Part shown: positions 36,101-47,386 of the stretch, in pieces | How the letters are laid out: the number at the start of each line of letters is the position of its first letter | How positions within the stretch are numbered: the first letter of the stretch is position 1 | Assembly (NCBI RefSeq): GCF_905220415.1 | Contig: NC_059556.1 | Location: 3,794,501 to 3,858,500, forward strand | From: Colias croceus | Taxonomy: Eukaryota > Arthropoda > Insecta > Lepidoptera > Pieridae | Length of the DNA: 64,000 nt | Direction of reading: 5' to 3' | Made by a program: the position numbers and the translations under genes | The notes under the pieces: generated by a model | Database searches by the model: none | Told to the model about the DNA's origin: nothing | What the model saw: only the letters and a program-made list of their open reading frames with translations

Positions 36101-39100
36101 ACAGAAGAAATTTTGACGCTTAGGATAAAATAGCAGAAATGAAAAATACGTTTATGCTAATTTGTTTTCATCCTATTTGTCGTTTATCTGTCTAAAAACA
36201 GTTTGGAATGGTGGTTATCGGTATCGTTTCCCCAAACCTACGAGCCCAAGCGGCTTCGCGATGAGAAGACTGATTTCATTAATCTTAATTAATGTTAAGA
36301 AAACTTTGTTTGTTAAAGTTGCAGTTCTATTTTTTTTTATTTTTGTAATGTTTTCTATGAGAAATACCTACACAGAACAAAATTAAATATACATAAAAAT
36401 TACAAAACGTTGAATTCTATTTAAAAAATCTAGTTATATTAGTGCACTTGGCGATAGACTAGCGCGACTTCCTTCGGGAACAAGGGCGTTTTGGTCCCTC
36501 GCCAAGGCCATCCAAGGTAACTTTTGTCGTTCATCCTTTCCACCTTTGCACAAGGACGAAGACTCTCTGGCCCATTCCGCTAAAGAGAAAGCCGAACTCT
36601 TGGGCGCTCTCTTTGCTAGGAACTCGACTCTTGATGACAGGGGAATGACACCGCCGACCATCCCGCGGTGCAACCATTCAATGGCGGATATACGCTTCAC
36701 ACAACGTGCCGTTCGAAACGCTCTCTTTTCCCTTGACATCCATAAGTCGACTGGGCTGGATGGAGTCTCCCCTATTGTGCTTAGGACATGTGCTCCTGAG
36801 TTGGCACCGGTTGTAACGCGTCTTTTTCGGCTCTCTTACGCCAAAGGCATTGTCCCGAATTCGTGGAAGACTGCTCTTGTCCACCCAATCCCTAAAAAAG
36901 ACGATCGCTCAAATCCGTCTAACTACAGACCGATCGCCATCACTTCTTTACTCTCCAAAATAATGGAATCCATTATTAACTGCCAGCTCATGAGGTATCT
37001 GGAGGAGAACCAGTTGTTAAGCGACTGGCAATACGGTTTCCGTAGTGGTTGCTCGACTGGTGATCTTTTGGTGTACCTCACTCACAGATGGGCGAAGGCG
37101 GTTGAGAGTAAAGGGGAGGCATTGGCTGTAAGTTTGGATGTAGCGAAAGCCTTCGATCAAGGCACTTCTAGCGAAATTACCATCTTTCGGACTTCCTGCA
37201 AGGTTATGCGATTGGGTTGCCAGCTTCCTGGAAGAGAGGAGCATTAAGGTCGTTATCGACGGTTCTTGCTCTAAGCCTCTTCATGTGAACGCTGGTGTCC
37301 CACAAGGCTGCGTGCTATCTCCTACACTGTTCCTTCTGCATATCAATGATTTGTTACAAATCAGTAACATTCATTGCTATGCAGACGACAGTACGGGGTA
37401 TGCTCTTTATCCCGGCCGTGCAAACACCTCAAAGGAAAGCCTCAATGTGAGTCGAAACAAACTTGTGTCTGAAGTCGAGTCTTCTCTCCAAGAAGTCTCG
37501 GAGTGGGGCGAACTTAATCTTGTCGAGTTCAATCCCCTAAAGACACAGGTTTGCGCGTTTACCGCTAAAAAGACCCCATTTGTCGTAGAACCTCGGTTTA
37601 AGAGTACTCCCCTTAGTATATCGCCGAAAATCGGAATCCTCGGAGTTGAAATCTCGAGTGACGTTCAATTCCGCAGTCATTTGGAAGCGAAAGCTAAATT
37701 AGCCTCGAAAAAACTTGGTGTGCTCAGTAGATCGAGACAGTACTTCAAGCCGGCCCACCGACTTCAGCTGTACAAGGCTCAGGTGCGACCGCATATGGAG
37801 TACTGTTCTCATCTCTGGGCCGGAGCCCCACAGTATCAACTCCTTCCACTTGACCGCATCCAACGTCGAGCAGCTCGAATTGTCGATGACCGCAGGCTTT
37901 CCAATAGGCTCGATCCACTGTCAGTGCGGAGAGACGTTGCGTCTCTCTGTATACTGTACAGAATCTACTACGGGGAGTGCTCTGAGGAATTGTTCCACCT
38001 TATACCAGCCGCACAGTTCCACCACCGGACCACACGCCGTAAAAACCAGTTCCATCCGCACCATCTGGATGGTTGGCGCTCCACCACTGTCCGCTTTACC
38101 CGTAACTTCCTTCCGCGTACGGTGAAACTGTGGAACGATCTGCCACCTATGCGGTGTTCCCGAACAACTACGACATTGGGGCCTTCAAGAAAAGAGCTTA
38201 TTTGTACATTAAAGGCCGGCAAAGCACCTGTAACACTCATTGTGTTACAAGTGTTTATGGGCGGTGGTGACCACTTAACATCAGGTGGCCCACCTGCTCC
38301 TTTGCTTGCTCTGACATAAAAAAAAAAATACCTTTGTTATTTTTAAGTTAATTTGAGCTCGGCTATGTAAGAGCCATTCGTCGGAGATGCTTTTTTATTT
38401 TGTTTTTGATTTTGTGATGCTTATGTTATGTGCTATTAATACGTCAAATAAAGACTGATTTGATAAATATTGATGTCTTCTAATTATTTACATCCCTAAA
38501 GCAAAATTTGGGGCAAAGCAAGTTTCAGTATCTTATGCAAAATATTTCCGTTAAAAAATTTAACTTTATACAGTTTTGCATACTGTTAATTTTTATTCGG
38601 TAGCTCCTTAGGCAGTATTTATCTATATTTTTTCCCTAAAACTTTTGCTTGTGACATTTTTCTTCGATGTATATAACATTTAAATTAGAATTACGTCATT
38701 TATGCTCAAGCAAAAAATTCAAGTATTTACACTTATGCCCTTTTTCCTGTTTACAAAATAAAAACCATTTGAGGATAAGCGACAGTAAATTGTATTTTGC
38801 GCTATATAATGGAAAAATAAAAACGTCATTTAATAAGTACTAAATTCAATGCTATATTGTATACATCTCCAGCTTTTTGGGGTCTATACAATTTTTTTTA
38901 TGAATTTTTTTTTTATATTTTTCACTTTAAACCACTCTCATGAACAATTTTATAGGTGGCGGTTATCCTTTATTGGCTGTAAAGCATCGATATTATGTCC
39001 TTTAACAACGTAGACTCATTAACTTATTTTATCCTAATCGTATTAAACGTGAATCTTTCTGAGCATGGAAGAGCGGCCATTTCTTAGTATTTCACATAAA

Positions 39101-41468
39101 ACTGAACGGTTTTTCATGTTACTTGGCAGTGCTGTAGTTTAAGAACTAGAATAAAAAATATTCTATAGAAATACTTGTTTTTTCTACTCGTCTACCGTTA
39201 AAACCAATGACTTACAGCAATCAGGCAGAGAACATCCACAGTACTCCGCTAGATGTTCCTATCATATATAATTATATGAATTCTTTGGCAAAATATGTAA
39301 AATTATTGATAGTGAGTTTCTTGCCGGTTTTTCCCCGTAGTAACAGCATTCCGAATTGGTGGTAGATGTTAAAACTATGCTCCTAATGACGATTCAAAAG
39401 TGCTTCTAGAAGTCTAATTGAATTAATAAATGTTTGTTTAAGTTGATGGAAACATCTAGTTACAACAAATCTAAGTAGTCAAAAGACTAACAAATCTAAT
39501 AATTACATAGTAATCAGAATAGAAATATTTCCCAATGCTAATCGACAATATTTTACAGATCGCAAGCATCGTGGACATCGGATGTCACCTCCTCGTAGTC
39601 GCCATTGTTACCAAGGGTTTCCAATGCGACGTTGACAAAGATAGTGTAAGTTTACAAATGAAAACATGGTCGTTTTAATGGTTCAGTTTTACAATTCGTT
39701 GTACGAATGGACTTTTTCTTATTTTAGATTAAAGTGGGCCGATTACACGCTTATGTTAAGTTTATTATTTGTTTGCTCTTAAATTTTAAAATATTATAGG
39801 TTCGAACAATCTTTAAAATGTATTGTTGTAATCTAAGATGTATTGTTGCAAAATAATCTATGATATATTTGAGGAAATTAAAACGCATATGTCAAAAATA
39901 AATTAGAGAAATTTATTTTTCTGTAAAAATATTATCAGTTCTCGTAAAAACACAATACACTTCGTGGACCAAGTTAATTCATAGCAAAATAAATATTTAA
40001 ATCCATACTAATATTATAAATGCGAAAGTAACTCTGTCTGTCTGTCTGTTACTCAATCACGCCTTAACTACTGAACCAATTTGCATGAAATTTGGTATAG
40101 AGGTATTTTGATACCCGAGAAAGGACATAGGCTTTTTATCCCAGAAATCCCCCGGAAACGGGAACTATGCGGGTTTTTCTTTGACTGCGCGGGAGAAGCC
40201 GCGGGTGGAAAGCTAGTTATACATGTAACTTAATGTAACAAGTCTTCAATTGTTTTTTTAGCTCCGTCTAACAGACTGGCCATGGCTTGAACCAGTGCTT
40301 CTGGTGCTCAATCTAGGAACTCATGGTTTCTATCCCTTCCCGCTAATACTGCGTTCATACAGTGACCCTAATATTGACTACTTTCCGATGCCTGGACAAC
40401 CCCGGTGCTACCCTGGGATGCTGCATGTCTATCTCATTGATATTTTGAACTTTTTGATCAACGCAATATGGTTCAGATTCGTTCTGTCATTCGTTGCTGC
40501 TGTGCATAAGGTATGCTAATATTCTATTCATAATACAATATGAACGTTGTTCTGCCAAGACACTATAAATACTTACATAATGTCAGACAAATCAAATATT
40601 CACGAAAAGTTTAATAAGAATCGGTCTAGCAGTTTCAGATGCGATCGGTCACAAACACTTTTCTGCCTGTGATTCTAATTTGACAAAATTTTATGAAAAA
40701 ATATCTACAGTAACAATTTTAGCATTAATTACTATTAGCCTATTCTGAAATTAGTCTTTTTATTATTGACCTGTGTTTTAAACATGAAAATAACAATTTA
40801 AAAAAATCAATAAAAATTCACAGAAAGATCCAGAACCCATGCGAATGTTCTACGGTCTATCCGTCCTGAAGTTGGTTCTACAAATGCTATACATAGCGTA
40901 CCAACCCGACCGCGATGACTTCACTGTGGAAGGCTACTGGTTCATCAAACTGATGGATGTTTGTAAGTTATTTAACTTCACTTCATCAATAAAAAGTCTT
41001 CTAGAATAAATTAATTAATTTCTTGCGTACAAAAAATCTTTATATATTCTTTTAAAAATCTCATTTAAAAAGAATTTGAATGCTATTAAATTAAATATTT
41101 TTTTTTATGCATTATCTTATAGGTTACAACTGATTATAATTTTTATGCAAAAAAAAATTAAGTATTCAAAACAGATAAACCGCTGACATAATCCAATTTG
41201 TTTTAAAACACTCAATTTATTAATTGGCCCAGCTACAAAATTTATAAAAACATCAACTTATTCCACAGGCGTTGCAACTATATTCCTGTTTATAATCCAC
41301 AAGTATATAAAACAATTGATGATCGAAAGAGCGCAGCTTATCATGGATCAGCCGCCATCTTACGTCGAGTGTCTAATTAATGGAGGGAAACCACAGATAG
41401 AAGAAAAGAAAGAAGCCATAGTGACAGTAGAACAGGGCAAAGACAATACAAATGTTGCTACTACATAA
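33060..41468 (+). CDS. Four-pass membrane protein with PPxY tail, LAPTM-like or DUF4728-like (whole spliced gene)
   Basis: Five coding exons join in frame (phases 0, 0, 0, 1) into 250 residues. Predicted membrane segments are about 17-43, 108-135, 146-165 and 176-198, with a 64-residue loop between the first two that holds Cys49 and Cys104. The N-terminus has a WCCG motif (residues 8-11). The C-tail has PPSY at 213-216, a PPxY motif of the kind bound by WW-domain Nedd4-type ubiquitin ligases, followed by an acidic/lysine stretch. A CCG start, one long loop, four passes and a PY tail are the plan of lysosomal LAPTM4/5 proteins (about 230-260 residues). Insect DUF4728 tetraspans (pasiflora/fire exit group) have a similar shape and are the main alternative. 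Introns are 6.4 kb, 616, 313 and 306 bp. Two AATAAA signals follow the stop, at 41681 and 41702. The role is inferred from topology only. Confidence 0.85.
33138..35040 (+). other. 5' part of intron 2 of the tetraspan gene
   Basis: Non-coding AT-rich DNA. Contains a 13-bp stem with a 10-nt loop at 34015-34050 and an inverted pair, AAAGTGAAACTT near 34830 and AAGTTTCACTTT near 34920, that may mark a degraded MITE. Confidence 0.4.
35041..35230 (-). mobile_element. Lep1-like Helitron, family C, in intron 2
   Basis: On + it starts CTAGCGGGCCGCCCCGGC, reads back through GTACATGTTTACGTTTTCTC and CACCCGTTCACGCGTGATGC, and ends in a TA-rich run (about 35205-35225). Very close to the + copy at 8406-8588. 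It lies antisense to the host gene. Confidence 0.85.
36440..38460 (+). mobile_element. 5'-truncated Jockey/CR1-type LINE
   Basis: Begins inside the linker before the reverse transcriptase, so the endonuclease domain is absent. Carries a broken ORF2, a 3' UTR with CTTAACATCAGGTGGCCCAC and a T-rich stretch, and ends near CAAATAAAGACTGATTTGAT. It is GC-rich compared with its surroundings, which suggests a fairly recent insertion. No clear target duplication was found. Confidence 0.88.
36447..38270 (+). pseudogene. LINE ORF2 reverse transcriptase, two frameshifts, N-terminus missing
   Basis: Frame 1 (36447 to about 37157) covers the RT fingers and first palm motif: GLDGVSP, PIPKKDDRSNPSNYRPIA, LDVAKAFD. 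The frame then changes at about 37158, where roughly ten bases normally following the AKAFD motif seem to be missing. The second frame (37159-38148) has NAGVPQGCVLSPTLF, the catalytic YADD (37378-37389) and the C-terminal region typical of this clade (QVRPHMEYCSHLW). A 2-base insertion at about 38149-38150 shifts it again; the last piece ends with TGA at 38268-38270. The copy cannot make an active enzyme. Placement in Jockey versus CR1 needs a tree. Confidence 0.85.
38994..39558 (+). other. 3' part of intron 2 of the tetraspan gene
   Basis: AT-rich, with no element identified apart from a phrase at about 39207 (AATGACTTACAGCAATCAGG) that resembles the transposon end at 35534. It ends at the acceptor TTTTACAG. 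Confidence 0.4.
39559..39645 (+). CDS. Tetraspan gene, coding exon 2
   Basis: Acceptor ATTTTACAG at 39558 and donor GATAGT/GTAAGT at 39645. The 29 codons complete membrane segment 1 (ending VVAIV) and open the large loop with Cys49. Phase 0 on both sides. Confidence 0.88.
40002..40216 (+). mobile_element. Lep1-like Helitron, family A, in intron 3
   Basis: Starts TCCATACTAATATTATAAAT, contains CTGTCTGTCTGTCTGTTACT, GGAAATTT-type and ACCCGAGAAAGGACATAGG blocks and GACTGCGCGGGAGAAGCCGC, and ends AAAGCTAG before T. It fills a third of the 616-bp intron. Confidence 0.9.
40262..40510 (+). CDS. Tetraspan gene, coding exon 3
   Basis: Acceptor TTTTTTTAG at 40261 and donor CATAAG/GTATGC at 40510. The 83 codons encode most of the loop (WPWLEP, then RCYPG with Cys104) and membrane segment 2. 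A family A Helitron ends 45 bp upstream of the acceptor. Confidence 0.9.
40824..40962 (+). CDS. Tetraspan gene, coding exon 4
   Basis: Acceptor ATTCACAG at 40823 and donor GATGTTT/GTAAGT at 40962. The 46 codons plus one base encode membrane segment 3 and the start of segment 4, separated by an acidic hydrophilic turn (PDRDDF). Confidence 0.9.
41269..41468 (+). CDS. Tetraspan gene, coding exon 5 with stop
   Basis: Acceptor TTCCACAG at 41268. The exon completes a Cys codon split by the intron, then encodes the rest of segment 4, the PPSY motif and a charged tail, ending TAA at 41466-41468. Confidence 0.9.
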
Positions 41469-41680
41469 TTTTAGTCTATGGGTGTATTTTACGAATTTAA
41501 ATTTTGATTCCTATTCTTTTTATTTTTTTTATTATATACCGTCTTGACATGAAAATTTGGAAATTGTGTTGAAATTTTCTTGTAAGTAAATTATATTATA
41601 TTTATAGTCGAAACGGATTAGTATGGTATATTTTAAGTATTTTTAGTTTTTAATTGTTAAAACGAAGATTTGTAATCTCA

Positions 41681-41707
41681 AATAAATGGACACTTACTTA
41701 TAATAAA
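41681..41707 (+). terminator. Poly(A) signals of the tetraspan gene
   Basis: AATAAA at 41681-41686 and again at 41702-41707, about 215-240 bp after the stop. Either fits a short 3' UTR. Confidence 0.6.
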
Positions 41708-42609
41708 GTTTCTTATTTAATTTATTCTCTTTAGATTTAAAAATGAAAACAAGTAAACTGCATAAAAATTGTAATAACTTGTCAAAGAAATCAACTTTTT
41801 TTATGAAATTAAATTGGAACATTAAACCTCGACTTTTGCAAAAAAAATGTAATTACATTTTTCCATTCCAAGATTATTTTTAAAACCTAAAACACCTTGT
41901 TAATACATTTCACCGGCATAATCTGTTTAATACTATAATAACAGATCACGACTGTGAGGCTGAAATAATAAAAGCTTCATTGGAAATTGTTCAGTAAAGT
42001 GAAAGCAATAGATACGAAAATCGTTCGCTGTAAAATGTATGAGTGGTGTTATTTTGATCATTATTGTATTTGGAGAGTTTCCAAAGTCCTTAGCAGGTTG
42101 TGGTGAACAGTAATACCTGTGATGCTCTTTATTAATTTTACTGTGCATTTTAACACAGTTTGTGTGCGGTCAGATTTGTAAAATTTCCAAAATATATTCT
42201 AATATTGAACTTTAAACTTGATATTAAACACACTTGAGAAAAAATTTGGCTACTCCAAATTAAAACTAACACAAGATTAAAACAAAATCTAAATTGTAAC
42301 AAAAGATTACGAAAATTTCAAGTAAGTTAAGTATTTAATTATTTAATAAAATAACTTACTTGAATTTTATTTTTTCGGTACGGATTATCGCCATTTCGAA
42401 TTCCCTATATTAATTGGTATCGAGAGATTAATATTAGACAAAATAAAGAGTGATAGAGCGGTATAGAGTTTTATTGTAATGCATCCACGTTTTAATCTAT
42501 GGAGATTGGATACATCTATATCTGACTTATTCTAACTATTTAATAGACGGACTTCATAAATGTATAATTTTGTTAAAAGAACAAGATTTATTGTAGTCTG
42601 AAAAAGTCA
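41708..42609. other. Downstream of the tetraspan gene, no gene seen
   Basis: AT-rich. The 71-codon frame on - at 41933-42148 is not recognisable. Confidence 0.4.
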
Positions 42610-42937
42610 AACGGAGAAGGTGAAAAAATATTGTGGAGTTCTTACACTCACGATAGTGAATTGTCTTCGTGGTCAAGATTTAGGACGCCACGCTGCATTA
42701 ACGAGGCATCGCCATCGAGTCTGCATAGTCGATTTTTCCATAGAGTCGTGTACCTAAAGTCCTCTAGGGGGGGTAAGGGGCAGATGCATTGTACATCTGT
42801 TTCACTGATCGATTTTATTCAGGGAAAAGTAGGTGATCAGCCTTCTGTGTCCTGCCAGACCGAGACATTTTTTTCTTAACCCAGCAGCCCTCTGTTCTGC
42901 GCTCACGCGTCAACCACTGTACCAAGGAGGCATTATA
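42610..42937 (-). mobile_element. tRNA-derived SINE
   Basis: Read on -, the head GCCTCCTTGGTACAGTGGTT is an A-box (TGGTACAGTGG) in tRNA context, followed by GAGCGCAGAACAGAGGGCTG and CTGGGTT, the start of a degraded B-box. The body contains CAGATGTACAATGCATCTGC and a G/C run (CCCCCCC, 42768-42774). This is the layout of lepidopteran tRNA SINEs. The frame at 42631-42879 on + is a shadow. Confidence 0.6.
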
Positions 42938-45300
42938 GGTACATAGAGTCGTAAATTTTTCAAATTTAATAAGCTACGAGTAATAAAGTTTGGTTCATGT
43001 CATTTGCTGTTCCAAACGTTTAATCAACTTTACTTTAATTTTTAAAAACCTTAATCAAGATCCACATCTGTGACCCCAGATATCATTTATTATCTGCCCC
43101 CACAAGGATCATAGCGTTATGAAGACAACCAAATCCCGTAATCCGAGAGACATTTATTTTCTCGCGAATCTTTATTATTTTAAAAATGTAGCCCTCGCCT
43201 TTTAAATCCTACGTCGTAAACAGGAAATCATCTGAGGAAAATCTCTAGATATTTTCCGAGCAAGGCATTAAATATAGAGGCTAAGAATAAATACTAGTTG
43301 CGGATTATGTTTGCTGTTTGTGTGAAATAGCGAGGCAATTTGTAGGTGCCCGCTACGCTGTAAAGGGAATCGGTGAAAAGCTCTTAAAATACGTCAGTTT
43401 TCAATAAGGTCAAGACGGTTCATGATAAAATATTTGGTAAATTTATTTCAAAGATATTTTATACTGCTAACGTTTCGAAAATGCGACATGAGGCAGATTA
43501 CTTAAAACATTTCCTTGGTGACACGTGGGGCACTTTATATGAGCTTTATGGGCCAATTTTGGAATAATATGCGATCGGGGAATGAATAAAGTGTTCTTGT
43601 ATAGTGGTTAAGAATTAATCATGAATCTTCAAGTTGCGATTCAACTTAGAAAATATCTTTGTCAAGGGGCATGTGCTACCTTATCTGTCAATTAATATAA
43701 CAAAAAAAAAATATTATAATAGTTAATACAGAGAGAAAATATTATAATTAACATAGTGTGATACAGACATTCACTAATTTAGAAAATCTGTTAATTTATA
43801 GGTAATTTAACCGTCAGTATTTCAAATAATCATCGTATTTTATATAATTAATTATTACATAACGAGAATAATGGTAGGTAAAATTCATATTGTTTCATCT
43901 TTAATTCATAATTCAAATCTTTAAAGAAGTTAAGTCAATCAATGAATCGCTTAACAGGACATCAATGTCCCTTTATTTTCCGTAAAGTTAGTTATTCATG
44001 GATTAATGGAGATTTAAAATCGGTTTGTATCAAAGTAACAACGTGGCTATTAATTTGTAACCCAAGCTATGAAGCCTGTTGATTACAGGCTGCGACATCT
44101 TGCCTCGCTTTATATTTAAATTCGGATTCTGTTGTGTAAAACAACACGATATTTAAAAGAATATTCATTTAATTCTCGTCATATTCCGGCATTGTCAATG
44201 GAGCCTTATTTTGAATGTAGTTTTAGTTATGCGTGTTTTATTTTTTATAAGCGATAGATTACTACATTATGATCATGAATTACGTTTCTAGTAAAGCACA
44301 AAATTTCCCCTAAATTTAAATTAAATTTAAATTGCATTACTTATAAGGACAAGAAGAAACAAACGAAAATGCAAACAAATACTACTAACGTAGTAACTGT
44401 TTAGTTATCTGTTGCAATAATATCTGTCTCTGAAGCATGAATGAAATAACACTTCAAAGCCTACCCTCACTTACCTAATATGTTATTACACTCATCCAAG
44501 TTCCATATTAAATTATTAATACTATCTCACACTAATTAAGTCATCACACATAATATAAGCTATAATATCAAATATTAAGCTCGTAACTTACATTTTATTA
44601 CCCATTGGTCATTTCCAACTACCCACGTACAAGAACAATGATTTAGGACACCCTCTACAGTCTACAGTATCGCTCGATTTAATACAATTAAGTGGCCACT
44701 TATTCGTGAGCTTTTAATTAAGTACACCGACGTGGGGCAAAGACTAAAAGTTATGAAGTTTCTTGAAATATTAATATTTACAGTATTTTTTTTTTTGTAT
44801 GGAATTTGGTTTTATGAAGGTTAGTCGTATCCTTGTCGCAACATAATATTATTTACCTTTATTGTGCTAAGTGATTATTGATTACCCAAAAAAACATTAT
44901 ACGTTAACAATATTTTTTTATTAAGAGTATAATCATAAAGTACAGCGTGTACCTCCCTAATTTGAATATTTAATTAAATTGGTATGAAAAAAAATAAGTA
45001 GATATTTTTTACTTATTTAAAAATATCCCTGCACAGTGCACTAAATAATAATTTATGCTATTCGAACTCCGTAATGTAACCATAGACAAAGCAATTTACG
45101 AAGCTAAACTATATTTAACTTTAGACATATCTATCTCATACATGTATAAGTATATACTCTAGCTAGGTTTATATTAATTCAACGCAGTATCTACATTTCA
45201 ATCTTTGCAAGAATGCAAATTAGTGCGAAGGAGTCGGAACCTTGCGTCTTCACTAAACGACTGGTCTTTAGATATTCCACCTGCACGGTTGAAACCTACC
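42938..45300. other. Intergenic, no gene seen
   Basis: AT-rich; no gene, RNA or clear repeat was recognised. Confidence 0.4.
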
Positions 45301-46696
45301 TTAACACGTTAAACGCTTTAAGAAAAATCGAGTATTTCCATTCAGGCCACAAGGCTCATCGGTGAGCCTTATCATACCGGACCATTCGAGCCATGGTGGT
45401 CACCCGTGAGCCGCGTGACAGGTCCAACGTAAACGCTTCCCACAAGCCACAGACTGCAGCTATGAAACAAAACGCGTATGGAAGTGAGTCGCGAGGCCCA
45501 GTAGCCGGTACGGACTGCGTGGTTTTCAAATCCGATGGAAACTTACTAGTTTTATCCGGGTTTTTGTAAGAATGCTAGGGTTGTTGTTGTTTGCGATGCT
45601 TTCTAACTGCGTTAGCTCCTCTTGAGTTAGTTCAAAATCATCAAAATCATCCATTTTTAGGATTCCGTACCTCAAAAGGAAAAAACGGAACCCTTATAGG
45701 ATCACTTTGTTGTCTGTCCGTCCGTCTGTCAAGACCCTTTTTCTCAGGAACGCGTGGAGGTATGAAGCTGAAATTTATATCAATTACTCAGGTCTACTCA
45801 AGTCACAAGGGACTTGAAGCTGTGAAAAAATCAAACTTCTAAGCCAACGCAATCAAAAGATACAGCCGTTTATGCCGCAAATTTTCGACGCTTGCAAGGG
45901 AATCAAAACCTACAGGGTGCTTCCCGTGAACTTAGAATCTTGAAATTTGGTACGAAGCAGCGTCTTATAGCATAGATAAAGGAAAAATTACGAAAACCAT
46001 AAATTTTTAGTTACATCACATAATATATTTTTTTAATAATTTTAAACTTACTACCCATTTCCTCATAAACGCGTAGAGGTATTAAATTGAAATTCATACC
46101 AAATACTCAGGTCTATAATACCTTTAAGCTGTAACAAAATCAAACTTCTATGTCAACGCAATCAAAAGAAACAGCAATTTAAGCTGCATATTTTGAAACT
46201 CGCAAGTACTCGCAAGGGAATCAAAACCTAAAGGGTACTTCCAGTCGACCTAGAATCTTGAAATTTGGCATGAAGCAACGTTTTATAGCACACATAAAGG
46301 AAAAATTCCGAAAACCTTAAATTTTACGGAACCCTCGATGCGCGAGTCCGACTCGCACTTGGCCGGTTTTGAAGAAAAAAGCGTAACCGATCCTCACTAC
46401 TCGACGTAGCGTGCGGCTCCGTGGGCCGTGCGGTGACCCCGCGGCCCCCCGCCAACGGAAAATACAAAATCCTTTGCATGAGGCCACGGGACTCACCCGT
46501 GAGCCTTTTACAATATCTTAAAAACTAGACGGTAAAAGTCGCTAGTTTTGATTTATCATACGAATTACTTAATTTTATGAACATTGGGATTAAAATTTTA
46601 AGTTGATGAAAATTACCGATTATCTGATTACGGCTTGGCTCGAATGGAAAAGTAAGCTGGGCTCACCGGTGGGTCGTAAAGCGTGCAACGTGTTAA
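45301..46696. mobile_element. TTAA-flanked, piggyBac-like non-autonomous element
   Basis: TTAA at 45301 and at 46693 bound ends CACGTTAAACGCTTTA and (reverse complement) CACGTTGCACGCTTTA. TTAA duplication is the hallmark of the piggyBac superfamily. The motif CACC(C/G)GTGAGCC recurs near both ends: 45357-45368, 45401-45412, 46494-46505 and inverted at 46660-46671. No transposase is present. A second repeat occupies the middle (45655-46370). Confidence 0.72.
45655..46370 (+). mobile_element. Repeat with internal tandem duplication, nested in the TTAA element
   Basis: Starts TAGGATTCCGTACCTCAAAA and ends GACTCGCACTTGGCCGGTTT, both familiar ends of a common lepidopteran repeat. Inside, a roughly 260-bp unit occurs twice in tandem (about 45750-46010 and 46066-46320): each unit has CGCGT(G/A)GAGGTAT, AATCAAACTTCTA, GCAAGGGAATCAAAACCTA, ATCTTGAAATTTGG and a final AAGGAAAAATT. 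Class uncertain; a non-autonomous Helitron is possible. The frame at 45591-45842 is a by-product. Confidence 0.7.
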
Positions 46697-47386
46697 ATTG
46701 AATACTATTATGGTTTAATTTATTTTGCTGTGACAATCACAACTTTAGCAGTCTTTCAGTCAGACTTTTTTTACATAAAGGTGCGTCTACAATTTGTATA
46801 GCTTTAGTTCTCTCGCAACTGATATCTATCTACAAAGAAAATAATTATAGACCATTGATTAATGAAAGTAATTATTTTGATATCGAATAGAAATAATTAT
46901 GTAATTGTAAGTAGCTAGTACATAACCGAAAATGTGTCATAAGTAGGTAAGAAACATTTAAAATATATAATTATGTACTGATGAAACTACAATGACAAAA
47001 AAGGCACAAACACAGATTAAAACCTATTTCTAAACTACATTACAAAAAAAAACACAGATTAACACAAAATATATAAAATAGCGCACTTCTCAGTGTGATA
47101 CAGCCTTGTTTCGCGTGAATTACCCCCAGTAAACGAAGATATGTCTAAATCACAGCATGTAGTCTTCTTGCTTCATTTTTCACTTGAACTGAAGTTTAAT
47201 ATCAGCTCAGCGCCATGTGTTATTAATGGACACTCGGGGATCTGATAGAAAACTTTGTAGTTATAGTCTTGACGTTGAAGAATATATTTTACTAGAAAAA
47301 AATAGTTTTGTCACTCGTTTATGCGAGTATGTATCTAGTCTGGTTATGAGGATGATAATTCGGAAGAATAAACTGGTTAAACCATT
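46697..47386. other. Intergenic, no gene seen
   Basis: AT-rich DNA; the frame at 47217-47486 runs into the palindromic MITE and is not a gene. Confidence 0.4.

Larger units (their letters stand above)
35530..38993. mobile_element. TA-flanked DNA transposon in intron 2, split by a LINE
   Basis: Left end ATATCGATGACTTACAGCCA and the reverse complement of the right end ATATCGATGCTTTACAGCCA match for about 40 bp, through GGGATAAGCGCC versus AGGATAACCGCC. Both ends sit between TA dinucleotides, as for Tc1/mariner-like insertions. Without the LINE at about 36440-38460 the element would be about 1.4 kb. Its own DNA is AT-rich; GATAAGCGAC-like motifs recur at 35555, 36070 (inverted) and 38775. No transposase was recognised. 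Confidence 0.7.
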
